NCBI RefSeq assembly: GCF_002097715.1
Contig: NZ_CP020737.1
Coordinates: forward strand, 1-64,000
Reading direction: 5' to 3'
DNA: 64,000 nt
Source of the DNA: Burkholderia ubonensis subsp. mesacidophila
GTDB lineage: Bacteria; Pseudomonadota; Gammaproteobacteria; Burkholderiales; Burkholderiaceae
This document shows positions 36,638 through 46,576 of the stretch, in pieces. The first letter of the stretch is position 1. Every line of letters starts with the position of its first letter. The translations under genes were made by a program, and so were the position numbers. The notes under the pieces were generated by a model. That model was not told the origin of the DNA. It searched no databases and saw nothing but the letters and a program-made list of their open reading frames with translations.

Positions 36638-39600
36638 TTACCGTCCGCCGCTCGCGAGCGGCTCGCGCGCGAACAGCGCGTCGACGTCGCGCGCCCGCAC
36701 GAAGCGCGCCGCGTCGTCGCCGTCGGCGAGCGCCCGGAAATGCGCTTCGCCGCACGCAAGCTTCGCGCGGTCGTGCTCGCGCGGCGCGTCGTCGTCGGCG
36801 CTGCGCGGCGTATCGACGACGAAGTACAGGCGCGCGTCGCCGTCCCCGCCCGCGAGCACTGCCCAGTCGGGGTGATAGCTGCCGAGCGGCGTCTGCACCT
36901 CGAACCAGCGCGGCAGCTTCGCGTACAGCTGCACGTCGTCGCGCGCCTCGAGCGCGTCGGCGAACGCGCGCTCGGCGTCGGTCTCGCACACCACCGCCTC
37001 GTGAATCGACTTGCGCGCGTCCGTGCGCAGGTTGCGCAGGTAGCCGGTCAGCGCTTCGCTCTCGAACGATTCGAGCGCGTGCACGTGCCGTTCGCCGAGC
37101 TTGCGGTACGTGATGCCGTCGACGAGCGCGAGCCGCTTGCAGCGGTTGATCGCGTCGGCCGCGAGCGCGATGAACTGCTGCGGGTTGAGCCGGAAGTCGT
37201 CGAGGCGGCCGCTGTCCGCGAGGATCGTCGCGAGCGAGCGGCGCGTGAGCTGCGTGCGGTCCTGCAACTCGGTGAGCAGGTCGGGCAGCAGCAGCGCACC
37301 TTCGTCGATCAGCACCGTGCCGGCGCCCGTCACCTCGATCGCCTCGACGCCGGCCTTGCCGATGTCGATCTCGGCCTTGCGCCACTGCAGCCGCGCGCGC
37401 GCCACCTCGGGCGCGTCGCGCAGCGCGGCCGCGCAATCGCTCACGAGCTTCGCGTTGTCGAACTGCACGCGGTACACGGTGCGATGCTTGATGCGCTCCC
37501 ACAACGCGCGGAAGTCGCGGCCGAGCACCACCGCCTTGCCCGACGGGTCGCGGCGCAGCGCGATCTCGCGACGCTCGTCCGCGTTGCGCACCGCGAAGCG
37601 GCCGGACACCTTGCGCAGCGTCGCGACGATTGCCGCGCGCAGCGTCTCGAACGCGGGCGGCAGCACGAGCGCACTTTGCCGCAGCGCGTCCTTCAGCCGG
37701 TCGAGCACCTTGCCCTGCGCGTCGATGTAGCCGTGCTCGCGCAGGTGCGTCCACAGCACGCCCGACAGCTCGATGCCGAGCGCATGCGCGGGGCCGTCGC
37801 CTTCCTGCACCGCGAGCGCCGCGAACTGGTGTTCCTCGACGATCCCGAAGCGGATGCCCGTATCGGCCTCGATCTCCTTCTGCAGGTTCTCCGCGAAGCT
37901 CTCGTAGCGCTCGGTCGCGATCACGGTGAGCGTGTTCACGCCCGGATCGCGCACCCGTTCGCCGTCCTGGTCGACGGCGAGCCGCAGCCCGCGGCCGAGC
38001 GTCTGGCGGCGCTCGCGCTCGGTCTGGATGTCGCGCAGCGTGCAGATCTGGAACACGTTCGGGTTGTCCCAGCCTTCCTTCAGCGCCGAGTGCGAGAAGA
38101 TGAACTTGAGCGGCGTGTCGAACGACAGCAGCGCTTCCTTCTCGCGCATGATGAGGCCGTACGCGCGCTCCGCGTTCTCGCGGCTCGCGGCGCTGCTCTC
38201 GCTGGTGTCGGTCCAGCCGCCCTTGCGGTCGATCGAGAAGTAGCCGTTGTGCGCCGCCTCGACCTCGCGCGCGACGTCGACGCCGTCGAACAGCGCGCGA
38301 TACGCGGGCACGCGCGCCGCGCGCGCATATTCCTCTTCGAAGATCAGCGCGTAGTCGCCTTTCACGGGCGTGCCGTTCTCGTCGTACCGGCGGTAGCGCT
38401 CGACCGAATCGACAAAGAACAGCGACAGCACCTTCACGCCGCGCTCGGCGAGCCGCAGCTCCTTGTCCAGGTGCTCGCGGATCGTGCGGCGGATCATCTC
38501 GCGCTGCACGGCGAGCGTGTCGATGTCGCCGTACGCCTCGCCGAGCGACAGGAACGCCTCGCCCGCCGGATGGCGCAGCTCGAGGTATTCCGCGCCCTTG
38601 GCCGCATGCACCTCACCGATCCGCAGGCCCGCGTACAGCGCCCGCTTCGTCACGCGTTCGAGATCGTCGCCGTCGGTCACGGACGCGATCTGGCGCTTCA
38701 CGCCGGCCGCCGTCGCGACGTCGAGCTCGACGCGCGCGGCGATCGCGCCACGCCGGTTCGACACGCCGACGAGCCGCAGGTACGGCTTGTTGTGCGCATC
38801 CTCGACGATCGCCGACGCGATCTCGATCTGCTTGACGAGCTTGCGCTCGTACGCGTCGACCGCGTCGAGCCGGTACACCATGTGGTGCCGGTCGACGTGG
38901 GTCGCCGAGTAGCGCAGCGTGCACAGCGGGTCCATCGCGGCGAGCGCCTCGCGGCCGCGGCCTTCGAGTCCGCCGTCGACGCTTTGCGGCTCGTCGACGA
39001 TCACGATCGGCCGGGTCGCGCGGATCAGGTCGATCGGCTTCTCGCCGCCGGTCTTCTCGCTGTCCTTGTAGAGGTTGTTGACGTCCTTCTTGTTGATCGC
39101 GGCGACCGTCATCACCATGATCTGGATCGTCGCGCTCGCCGCGAAGTGGCGCACCTGGCCGAGCTTCGCGGAGTCGTACAGGAAGTAGTCGTACGGCATG
39201 CCCGCGTACAGGCCGCGGAAATGGTCCTCGGTGATCAAGAGCGTCTTGTGCACGCCTTCCTTGATCGCGACCGACGGCACGACGATCACGAACTTCGTGA
39301 AGCCGTAGCGGCGGTTCAGCTCGAAGATCGTGCGCAGGTACACGTAGGTCTTGCCGGTGCCGGTCTCCATCTCGACCGTGAAGTCGCGCGAGGCCGGGTC
39401 GCCGGACGGCGGCAGCCCGCCGCGCAGCTGCACGTCGGCGAGATTGCGCGCGAGCGCGTCGGCGGTGATCGACAGGTGGTTGCCGACGCCGCGCTCCGAC
39501 AGCGCGAAGCCGAGCGCCGTCTGCGCGGCCGCCGACGTGCCGGGCGCCGCGTTCGCGAGCACGCTGAAGTCGCCGCGGCACGCTTCCTGCCCGCGAAACA

Positions 39601-39664
39601 GGTCGCAGACGGCGTCGATCGCCTCGCGCTGGTAGTCGAGATCCGCTTCGAAATGCAGCCGCAT
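36638..39664 (-). CDS. Type III restriction enzyme Res subunit (catalytic Lys apparently missing)
   Basis: Res is the ATP-dependent helicase and nuclease subunit of type III restriction systems. The 1008-residue protein has the SF2 motifs METGTGKT (residues 99-106), VIVDEPQS (DEPQ at 224-227) and QTLGRGLRL (from 554), and a C-terminal PD-(D/E)xK region: HPDWAV (Pro932-Asp933) followed by FVVDTPRS (Asp951-Thr952-Pro953). In active Res proteins the second motif is usually ETKG, so the catalytic lysine is replaced here by proline. The start codon shares one base with the mod stop (TGATG). Cleavage activity is therefore doubtful. Confidence 0.93.
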   Translation of the reverse strand: MRLHFEADLDYQREAIDAVCDLFRGQEACRGDFSVLANAAPGTSAAAQTALGFALSERGVGNHLSITADALARNLADVQLRGGLPPSGDPASRDFTVEMETGTGKTYVYLRTIFELNRRYGFTKFVIVVPSVAIKEGVHKTLLITEDHFRGLYAGMPYDYFLYDSAKLGQVRHFAASATIQIMVMTVAAINKKDVNNLYKDSEKTGGEKPIDLIRATRPIVIVDEPQSVDGGLEGRGREALAAMDPLCTLRYSATHVDRHHMVYRLDAVDAYERKLVKQIEIASAIVEDAHNKPYLRLVGVSNRRGAIAARVELDVATAAGVKRQIASVTDGDDLERVTKRALYAGLRIGEVHAAKGAEYLELRHPAGEAFLSLGEAYGDIDTLAVQREMIRRTIREHLDKELRLAERGVKVLSLFFVDSVERYRRYDENGTPVKGDYALIFEEEYARAARVPAYRALFDGVDVAREVEAAHNGYFSIDRKGGWTDTSESSAASRENAERAYGLIMREKEALLSFDTPLKFIFSHSALKEGWDNPNVFQICTLRDIQTERERRQTLGRGLRLAVDQDGERVRDPGVNTLTVIATERYESFAENLQKEIEADTGIRFGIVEEHQFAALAVQEGDGPAHALGIELSGVLWTHLREHGYIDAQGKVLDRLKDALRQSALVLPPAFETLRAAIVATLRKVSGRFAVRNADERREIALRRDPSGKAVVLGRDFRALWERIKHRTVYRVQFDNAKLVSDCAAALRDAPEVARARLQWRKAEIDIGKAGVEAIEVTGAGTVLIDEGALLLPDLLTELQDRTQLTRRSLATILADSGRLDDFRLNPQQFIALAADAINRCKRLALVDGITYRKLGERHVHALESFESEALTGYLRNLRTDARKSIHEAVVCETDAERAFADALEARDDVQLYAKLPRWFEVQTPLGSYHPDWAVLAGGDGDARLYFVVDTPRSADDDAPREHDRAKLACGEAHFRALADGDDAARFVRARDVDALFAREPLASGGR

Positions 39665-41682
39665 CACAGGCTCCGCACGCGCTTCACGCCGTGCTGCTCG
39701 AGCAGCGCGGCGAGATTGAGCTTCGCGACGTCGTCGACGAAGCCGCTGTCGCGGAACAGGCAGGTGACGTCGCGCGTCGTGCCGTGCGCGTCGAGCAGCG
39801 CGACGATGCCGTCGGCGAGCGGCTCGGCGTCGTCGCGCGACACGCGCGCGTCGAAGCACGCGACCACCGACGGCCCGATCAGGTGGACCGTCTTGCCGGC
39901 CACCGCGTGATGCGTGACCGGCGTGCACAGGTCGAGGCCGAGCTTCAGCGTCAGCTCGGCGAGCAGGTCGTCGTCGCTGCGGCCGGTCTTCACATGCTCG
40001 ACGGATGCGAACAGCGCATGGTCGAAATCGTCGCGGCGCGGGTCCCACTCGATCACGTTGGTCGTGTCGAGCCGGTACACGCGAAAGCCGAGGTCGCCGT
40101 AGCTCTCCGGATAGTCGCGCGCGACCTGCTGCGCGGCGCGGCGCAGGCGTTCCTTGGTCAGCTCGGCGAGCGTTGCGGGCTTCTTCAGCTTCGCGCAGAA
40201 CTCGGCCGCGGCCTGCTGCGCCTTGTCGCGGCCGTCGAGCGGCTCGGGCAGCTGCACGAGCACGTAGCGGCGCGCACCGCCGTCGGTCGCGTTGAGCTGC
40301 ATCACCGCGTGGCCGGTCGAGCCGGAGCCCGCGAAGCAGTCGACGACGATGTCGTCGCCGCGCGTGCACCAGCCGATCACCGCCGCCGCGAAATCGACCG
40401 GCTTCGGCTGCTCGAACGGCACGCCGAGCGCCTTCAGCAGCGCGTCGTCCGAGCCGCCGAACGGCAGCACCGACGGCACGTTCTCGTACATGTTCTCGTC
40501 GAGGTAGTAGATCCGCTGCGGCTGCGTGGTCTCGTCCGCGCCGAACTCGATCAGCCCGCGCTCGAGCAGCGCCTGCATCGTCGCGGGCGGATTGCGCCAG
40601 CCGCGCTCCGGCATCGCGCACGGCTTGCCCGTGACCGGGTGCACGAGCGGCACGAAGTACTCGTCCGGCGCCTTCTTCTTGTTCGGCCACGCCATCGACA
40701 CGAGGCGGTACACGCGCCCGTCCTCCGACAGCCGGTCGTACATCACCTCGCCGCCGGACAGGCCGGTCTGCGTCTTGACCCACGCCCGGTACGCCTGCGC
40801 GGCGTCCGCAGCGGTGCCGCTGCGACGCACGAGGTCGTATGCCGCGTCGAGCATGCGCTGCGCGTTGCGCTTCGGGCGCTTGAGCGGCGTCGCTTCGTGC
40901 AGCGCCTCCGCGTTGCGCGCGAACAGCACGAGCGATTCGTGCTGGTACGCGACGCCGCGAGCGTCGCCCTTCGGGTTGCGCTTGTCCCACACGGCCACGC
41001 CGAGCTCGTTCTCCTCGCCGAAGATCTCGCGCAGCATCAGCACCAGCGCATGCACCTCGTGCTCGTCGATGTGCACGGCGATCAGCCCGGCGTCCGACAG
41101 CAGCGCGTGCGCGAGCTTCAGGCGCGGGTACATCATGTTCAGCCAGTCGGTATGGAACCGGCCGTTCGCCTCGGTGTTGGTGCTGCGCTTCACGCCGCCG
41201 TCGGTCTGGCCGGTGACCGCGAGGTAGTGGCGCAGGCTGTCGCTGAAGTCGTCCGGGTACACGAAATCGCTGCCGGTGTTGTACGGCGGATCGATGTAGA
41301 CCAGCTTCACCTTGCCCGCGTAGCTCTTGTGCAGCAGCTTCATCACGTCGAGGTTGTCGCCCTCGATCACGAGGTGGCGGGTGTCGTCCCACGCGACGCT
41401 GTCGGCCGGGCAGGGCCGCAGCGTGCCGGTCGACGGCGTGAGCGCCGCCTGCCGCGCGCGGCGCTTGCCGTGCCAGTGGAAGCCGTATCGTTCGTCGGCG
41501 TCGCCGACCGTGCGATCGCCGACCAGCGCCTTCAGCGCGTCGACGTCGACCGATGCGCCGCCGGGGCCTTCGGTCACGAGTTCGGGGAACAGCGCCTTCA
41601 GGCGCGCGACGTTGTCGGCGGTGAAATCCGTCGACTTCGCCTGCGGGCTCGCCGCATCGAGTTTGTGCATCGTCTTTTCCAT
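39664..41682 (-). CDS. Type III DNA-adenine methyltransferase Mod subunit
   Basis: Mod recognises the target sequence and methylates adenine at N6. The 672-residue protein is a beta-class enzyme: catalytic DPPYNTGSDF at residues 131-140 comes before the SAM-binding CFAGSGSTG near 450, with the variable target-recognition region between them. The start may be the ATG at 41682 or at 41670, neither with a perfect ribosome-binding site. No simple-sequence repeat suggestive of phase variation is visible in the coding region. It forms an operon with res and lies between a DUF4382 lipoprotein and a porin gene. Confidence 0.94.
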   Translation of the reverse strand: MEKTMHKLDAASPQAKSTDFTADNVARLKALFPELVTEGPGGASVDVDALKALVGDRTVGDADERYGFHWHGKRRARQAALTPSTGTLRPCPADSVAWDDTRHLVIEGDNLDVMKLLHKSYAGKVKLVYIDPPYNTGSDFVYPDDFSDSLRHYLAVTGQTDGGVKRSTNTEANGRFHTDWLNMMYPRLKLAHALLSDAGLIAVHIDEHEVHALVLMLREIFGEENELGVAVWDKRNPKGDARGVAYQHESLVLFARNAEALHEATPLKRPKRNAQRMLDAAYDLVRRSGTAADAAQAYRAWVKTQTGLSGGEVMYDRLSEDGRVYRLVSMAWPNKKKAPDEYFVPLVHPVTGKPCAMPERGWRNPPATMQALLERGLIEFGADETTQPQRIYYLDENMYENVPSVLPFGGSDDALLKALGVPFEQPKPVDFAAAVIGWCTRGDDIVVDCFAGSGSTGHAVMQLNATDGGARRYVLVQLPEPLDGRDKAQQAAAEFCAKLKKPATLAELTKERLRRAAQQVARDYPESYGDLGFRVYRLDTTNVIEWDPRRDDFDHALFASVEHVKTGRSDDDLLAELTLKLGLDLCTPVTHHAVAGKTVHLIGPSVVACFDARVSRDDAEPLADGIVALLDAHGTTRDVTCLFRDSGFVDDVAKLNLAALLEQHGVKRVRSL

Positions 41683-42055
41683 CCTGGGCCCGGCCGCGCC
41701 GCGCCCGGACGTCGGGCGCTGTCGCGGCGCCGGCGGCCGGGGCCGCCGCGGGCGAACCCGAAACGCTAGCGAGTCGGTCGGCGCAGGTCAAGCACCGGTG
41801 TGTGCCGGTATGCGCCGGAAATCGGCCCGCCGGGCCGGATCGCCCGCCGGACGGGCGCGGCGGGGCGGCGGCCGCGTTGTCGCAACATGCGGCGCGCGGG
41901 CCGGAAAACGACCAAAACGGATCGAACAACGGCGGAAAAGGGACCGGAACGCCCGACGAAAAAAAGGGGCACGGACGGCGCGGTGCGCCGGCGTGCCCCG
42001 AGGGAGCGTTCGGGAATGAGGGTCGCGGGCAGGGCGCACAGCGCCCCGCACGGGG
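41683..42055. other. 373-bp gap between mod and porin
   Basis: No gene is seen. It is very GC-rich and contains the promoter region of the mod-res operon on one side and the porin terminator on the other. Confidence 0.6.
41959..41999 (-). terminator. Terminator of the porin gene
   Basis: On the minus strand a CGGGGCACG...CGTGCCCC stem (arms 41966-41973 and 41992-41999) is followed directly by seven T residues (41959-41965). It lies about 57 bp after the porin stop. Confidence 0.9.
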
Positions 42056-43183
42056 TCAGAAGCGGGTGCGGATGCCGGTCGTCAGTTCGAGCTGGTTGTT
42101 CGAGCCAAACGTCGACGACACCTTGTAGCCGCCGTGCAGCTTCATGTAGTCGCCCGCCAGATAGACTTCGGTGCGCTTGCTCAGGTGGTAGAAGATCGAG
42201 CCGTAGATCGTTTCCTTGAAGCCGCTGCCGACGCCGTTGGTCAGGCTGAACGCGCCGAGGTTCGCGTTCGGCGTGAAGCCGTCCGAGTTGTACGCGGCGT
42301 TCTTGGTGCGCATCTGCTGGTAGCCGAGCTCGTAGTCGAGCGGGCCTTGCGGCGCGATCTTCATCGACACGGTCCACGCGTCGTCGTGGCGCTGGCCGAG
42401 CGAGCCCTGGTCGCCGTTGTAGCGGAAGTAGCCGGCATTCACGCGCACGATGCTGAACGTGTAGTTGCCGCCGGCCGAGAACGTCTGGTTCCGGAAGCCG
42501 TTGTGGTTCACGTGGCTGTAGAAGCCCGACACGTTGAACGGCCCGCCGTTGTAGCCGAGCGCGACCTGGTACGCGGAGCCGTTCGCGAACTGGGTCGAGT
42601 TGCTGAACTGGTAGCCCGCTGCCGCGAAGATGCCGTTGCTGAACAGCTTCTTCCACGCGATGCCGTTGTTGTAGCGCGTGCCGGTCGGGCCGGCCGCGTA
42701 GAAGATCATCTGCTTGAAGTTGTTCGAGTTGGTCCAGCCGCCTTCCTCGGTGGTCAGCTGCGCGGTGCCGTACGCGTCGCCGTAGATCGCCGCCGCGTCG
42801 CGCGCGATCGTGTTCTGGAAGCCGGCCGTCAGCTTGCCGAAGCGTTCGTCCTGGACGCCGACCCACGAATCGCGGTCGAAGATCTGGCCCGAGTCTTCCA
42901 TCTGGCCGTTCGCGACCACGTATTCGCTTTCGAGGCGGAAGATGATCTTCGTGCCGCCGCCGATGTCCTCGGCGCCGCGCAGGCCCCAGCGGCTGCCGCT
43001 GAACCACGGCTCGCCGTCGTTGCCCATGCCGATCACGTGCTTGCCGTTCGCATCCGCGTGCGTGCGGTAGGTCGGGAAGCTCAGGTCCATCAGGCCATAG
43101 AGCTGCACGCTCGATTGCGCGTGCGCCTGCGTCGCGGCGCACAGCCCCGCCGCGATGGAAAGGGCCAGGTATTTTCGTTTCAA
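42056..43183 (-). CDS. Gram-negative general porin
   Basis: This 375-residue trimeric-porin-type protein has a signal peptide ending THAQA-HAQ (about residue 23), SSVQLYGLMDLSF at the mature start, GLRGAEDIGGGTKIIFRLES and a C-terminal beta-strand ending GIRTRF with terminal Phe, the outer-membrane insertion signal. The start is a TTG at 43183 preceded by GGAGGAG at ideal distance. Such porins pass small hydrophilic solutes; specificity cannot be read. Monocistronic, with a strong terminator. Confidence 0.93.
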   Translation of the reverse strand: MKRKYLALSIAAGLCAATQAHAQSSVQLYGLMDLSFPTYRTHADANGKHVIGMGNDGEPWFSGSRWGLRGAEDIGGGTKIIFRLESEYVVANGQMEDSGQIFDRDSWVGVQDERFGKLTAGFQNTIARDAAAIYGDAYGTAQLTTEEGGWTNSNNFKQMIFYAAGPTGTRYNNGIAWKKLFSNGIFAAAGYQFSNSTQFANGSAYQVALGYNGGPFNVSGFYSHVNHNGFRNQTFSAGGNYTFSIVRVNAGYFRYNGDQGSLGQRHDDAWTVSMKIAPQGPLDYELGYQQMRTKNAAYNSDGFTPNANLGAFSLTNGVGSGFKETIYGSIFYHLSKRTEVYLAGDYMKLHGGYKVSSTFGSNNQLELTTGIRTRF

Positions 43184-43541
43184 GATCGTCTCCTCCGAGC
43201 TGCCGCATTGAAATTCGGTTGTTGGCAGTACGTAAATGTATGCCGTCTCCTGCCGGCCCCTGCGAGATGACCGACGCGTAGCATCGTAGAGCGTGCAATC
43301 CTTCGTGCCGCTTTCGCGGGCTTGCAGATCGGATCAGTGAAAACACCGAACGACGGCAACGCACCGGAGTCCTTAGGGATGCCCGAGGCCGGGCGGACGG
43401 GGGAGAGCGGGATCGTTCGCGCCGCGCGCGGGGTCCCGCGGCGTGTGCGTGAATACAACAGTGAACGCGAAGGATGCGCAGCCGGGCACAGGCGTGCGCA
43501 AGCGCTGCCGCTCGCGCGGCAGGCCGTGGGGACGCGCGGCG
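43184..43541. other. 358-bp gap between porin and two-component system
   Basis: No gene is seen. It holds the porin promoter region (an AT-richer segment around 43200-43240 with TACGTAAATGTATG) and the end of the regulator operon. I see no clear operator. Confidence 0.5.
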
Positions 43542-44219
43542 TCAGCCTTGCGCGGTCTTCGCGCGCAGGATGTAGCCGAGCCCGCGCAGCGTGATGATCT
43601 CCGCCGTGCTGAGCGCGAGATGCTTGCGCAGCCGGTGGATGTAGATGTCGATCGCGTCCGCGCTCGGCTCGTCGTCGAGCGCGAACACGCTGTCCATCAG
43701 CCGCGCCTTCGACACGGTCTTGTTCTGCTGCAGCATCAGCGTCTCGAGGATCGCGTGCTCGCGGCGGCGCAAGGCCAGCGGCACGTCGTGGCAGCGGAAT
43801 TCGCGCGTGCCGAACGCGTAGACGAGATCACCGCACACGAGCTGGGTCGCACCGACGCCCGCCTGGCGGCGGATCAGCGCGCGGATCCGCGCCACCAGCT
43901 CGCGCGACTCGAACGGCTTGACGACGTAGTCGTCGGCGCCCGCGCCGAAGCAGTCGACCTTGTCGTCGACCGAGCCGTGCGCGGTCAGCATCAGCACCGG
44001 CACGTTGTCGTTGCGGCGCCGCAGGCGGCTGAGCACTTCCTTGCCGCTGATGCCCGGCAGCCGCATGTCGAGCAGCACCGCGTCGTAGCGTTCGGTCTTC
44101 AGCACCGCGTCGGCGCGTTCGCCGTCGCCGACGCTGTCGACCGCGAAATCCTCGCCGCGCAGCAGGTTCACGATCCAGTGCGCGAGCTCGGCGTTGTCTT
44201 CGACCAGCAGGAGTTTCAT
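43542..44219 (-). CDS. OmpR-family response regulator (TctD/QseB-like)
   Basis: This 225-residue regulator has a receiver domain (acid pocket Glu7-Asp8, phosphoacceptor Asp51 in VLLDMRLPG, Lys in VVKPFE) and a C-terminal winged-helix domain (RREHAILETLML, SKARLMDSVFAL, IHRLRKHL, ITLRGLGYIL). It follows the histidine kinase gene in transcription order, 12 bp apart, so the pair forms one operon. The TctD-like sequence suggests control of carboxylate or nutrient uptake; the adjacent porin and ABC importer are possible targets (inference). Confidence 0.92.
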   Translation of the reverse strand: MKLLLVEDNAELAHWIVNLLRGEDFAVDSVGDGERADAVLKTERYDAVLLDMRLPGISGKEVLSRLRRRNDNVPVLMLTAHGSVDDKVDCFGAGADDYVVKPFESRELVARIRALIRRQAGVGATQLVCGDLVYAFGTREFRCHDVPLALRRREHAILETLMLQQNKTVSKARLMDSVFALDDEPSADAIDIYIHRLRKHLALSTAEIITLRGLGYILRAKTAQG

Positions 44220-44231
44220 CAGACGTTCTCT

Positions 44232-45599
44232 TCAGACATAGGCGGGCAGCCGCACGGTCACCACGACCCCGCGGTTGCCGGGCCCCGGCGCGAGCGACGC
44301 CATGCCGCCGTGCGCCTGCGCGATCTCGCGCACGATCGCGAGGCCGAGCCCCGAGCCTTCAGTATCGCTCGACACGCGGTAGAAGCGCTTGAATACGTGC
44401 GGGCGCGCCTCCGCCGGAATGCCGGGGCCGTTGTCGATCACGTCGAGCACGACCGTGTCGCCGTCGCGCCGCGCGGCGACCGTCACGCAGCCGCCCGGCT
44501 GCGTGTAGCGCACCGCGTTGTCAACGAGGTTCATCACGAGCGCGGTCAGCAGGCTGTCGCTGCCCGTCACGTCGAGATGGTCGCCAAGGTCCGCGCCGAG
44601 GTCGATGTTGCGCCGCTGCGCGAGCACGATCGTCTCCTCGAACACGCTCGATACGACCGCGGCCAGATCGACGCGATGCGTGAGCAGCGTCGACGGCGTC
44701 GCCTCCGCGTGCGCGAGCAGCAGCAGCTTGTCGGTCACGTCCGCCATCTTGCGGCTGCTGCGCTGCATGCTGTCGAGCATCGCGGTCAGCTCCGGATCGT
44801 CGCGCTCGCGCTGCTGCGCGTACTGGATCTGCGTGTCGAGCACCGCGATCGGCGTGCGCAGCTGGTGCGCGGCGTCGGCGATGAAGCGCCGTTGCGTCGC
44901 GGTATGCGTGTTCAGCCGCGCGATGCACTGGTTGATCGCGTCGACGATCGGCCGCAGCTCGTGCTGCAGCCGCTCGGGGCGGATCGGCTCCAGCTCCATC
45001 GGCCCGCGGTCGGCGACGTCGTCCTTCAGCTTCATCAGCGGCCGCAGCTCGAAGGTGAGGCCGAGATACACGAGCACGACCGCGAGCAGCAGCATCAGCG
45101 ACAGGCGCGCGAGCTGCGGCCGCCAGATCGTGTCGAGCATCGCGGCGCGCGAGCGCGTCGTCTTCGCGACCGCGACCGTCACCGTCTCGACCTGTCCTTC
45201 GTTGTACAGCTGGCGATCGTACGCGACCGCGCGCAGCACGATGCCGTCGAGCGCGGTGCGGTACAGCGTCGGCTCGACGCCGTGCCGCGCGGGCACGTCG
45301 AGCTCGGGGTTGCCCGCGAGCAGCCGGCCGTGGCCGTCGATCACCTTGTAGAACACCGAGTCGCGCGACGGCGACTCGAAAATCTCCAGCGCGGCCGGCG
45401 GCACGTCGGCCGCCAGATAGCCGTTGCGCCACTCGACGTCCTCGCCGATCGTGCGCGCGGACGCGACCAGCGCGCTGTCCTGCACGAGGTCGGCGGTGCG
45501 CCGCGCGGTGTCGTACGACATCGCGCCCGCGATCAGCACGAACACCGCGAGCGGCAGCAGCAGCCACCAGAGGAGCCGCCCGCGCAGGCTGTGCGTCAT
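44232..45599 (-). CDS. Sensor histidine kinase (TctE/QseC-like)
   Basis: This 455-residue kinase has two membrane segments (about residues 10-32 and 160-182) flanking a periplasmic sensor domain. They are followed by an H-box (RRFIADAAHQLRTPIAVLD), N-box (LVDNAVRYTQPGG), G1 (DNGPGIP) and G2 (GSGLGLAIVREI). It lies directly upstream of its response regulator. The sensor domain resembles the TctE group; the ligand is unknown. Confidence 0.92.
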   Translation of the reverse strand: MTHSLRGRLLWWLLLPLAVFVLIAGAMSYDTARRTADLVQDSALVASARTIGEDVEWRNGYLAADVPPAALEIFESPSRDSVFYKVIDGHGRLLAGNPELDVPARHGVEPTLYRTALDGIVLRAVAYDRQLYNEGQVETVTVAVAKTTRSRAAMLDTIWRPQLARLSLMLLLAVVLVYLGLTFELRPLMKLKDDVADRGPMELEPIRPERLQHELRPIVDAINQCIARLNTHTATQRRFIADAAHQLRTPIAVLDTQIQYAQQRERDDPELTAMLDSMQRSSRKMADVTDKLLLLAHAEATPSTLLTHRVDLAAVVSSVFEETIVLAQRRNIDLGADLGDHLDVTGSDSLLTALVMNLVDNAVRYTQPGGCVTVAARRDGDTVVLDVIDNGPGIPAEARPHVFKRFYRVSSDTEGSGLGLAIVREIAQAHGGMASLAPGPGNRGVVVTVRLPAYV

Positions 45600-45688
45600 C
45601 CTTTCCCGCTCCTTCTTCTCAATGCCGAACCGCGCCGGAGCCGGGAAGGCTTCGGGCGCGGTCGGGGTCAGACTGGGTCGCGCGGCGT

Positions 45689-46546
45689 TCAGAACGCGGC
45701 CGGACGCCACTTCAGCAGCCGCTTCTCGAGCCACGTCAGCAGGTAGTCGGCGGCGAGCGCGACCACCGCCAGCACGATCATCGCCGCGAACACGCCGCTC
45801 GCGTTGAACGCGCCCTGCGCGGTGGAGATCAAGAGGCCGATACCCTGCTTGGAGCCGAGGAATTCGCCGACCACCGCGCCGACCAGCGCGAAGCCGAAGC
45901 TCACGTGCAGGCTCGCGAGAATCCAGGAGAGCGCGGACGGGATCACGACCGACGTGGTGATCTGCCGGCGCGACGCGCCGAGGATCTGCGCGTTCGCGAT
46001 CAGGTAGCGGTCCGCTTCGCGCACGCCCTGGAACGCATTGCCGAACACGACGAAGAACACCATCACGACGGCGAGCGCGATCTTCGACGCCATCCCGAGG
46101 CCGAGCGCGATCACGAAGATAGAGCCGAGCACGACGCGCGGGATCGAGTTCGCGATCTGGATGTAGAGGCCGAACACGTCGGACATCAGCTTGTTGCGGC
46201 CGAGCACGATCCCGCAGAGCACGCCGGCGACCGAGCCGATCAGGAAGCCGATCGTGGTTTCCTCGAGCGTCACCCAGACCTGCGTGAGCAGCGGCCCTTG
46301 CGACGTGCCGTTGACGAACCAGTCCTGGAGCTGCGCGAAGATCAGCGTCGGCTGCGAGAAAAAGAACGGATCGATCCACTTGAGCCGCGCGGCGAGTTCC
46401 CAGCCGCCGAGCACGACGACGAGCACGGCGATCCGCAGGCCGATGATCAGTTGCCGGCGGCGGCGCAGCCGGGTTTGCGCGGCGCGCGACTCGTCCTCGA
46501 GCGACTTCGCCGGAATGGCGGTGGGGGGAAGCGTCATGTCGGTCAT
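45689..46546 (-). CDS. NitT/TauT-family ABC transporter permease
   Basis: This 285-residue inner-membrane permease has six predicted segments and the EAA loop region (READRYLIANAQILGASRRQ) that contacts the ATPase. It is the SsuC/TauC type, with GFALVGAVVGEFLGSKQGIG near the C-terminus. It follows the ATPase and binding-protein genes on the same strand and completes an importer. The start could be 46546 or 46537. The substrate is not evident; nitrate, sulfonates, thiamine precursors and aromatic acids are possible for the family. Confidence 0.9.
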   Translation of the reverse strand: MTDMTLPPTAIPAKSLEDESRAAQTRLRRRRQLIIGLRIAVLVVVLGGWELAARLKWIDPFFFSQPTLIFAQLQDWFVNGTSQGPLLTQVWVTLEETTIGFLIGSVAGVLCGIVLGRNKLMSDVFGLYIQIANSIPRVVLGSIFVIALGLGMASKIALAVVMVFFVVFGNAFQGVREADRYLIANAQILGASRRQITTSVVIPSALSWILASLHVSFGFALVGAVVGEFLGSKQGIGLLISTAQGAFNASGVFAAMIVLAVVALAADYLLTWLEKRLLKWRPAAF

Positions 46547-46576
46547 GCTCCTGTCCTTGCTTTGTCCTTGCTTGCG

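Noticed and set aside
36638..41929. A single minus-strand open frame of 1763 codons spanning res and mod
   Set aside because: Only its last 1008 codons are the Res protein. The upstream part is the wrong frame through mod, open by GC-rich chance and with Arg/Ala-rich nonsense composition. The true mod frame has DPPY and FxGxG motifs.
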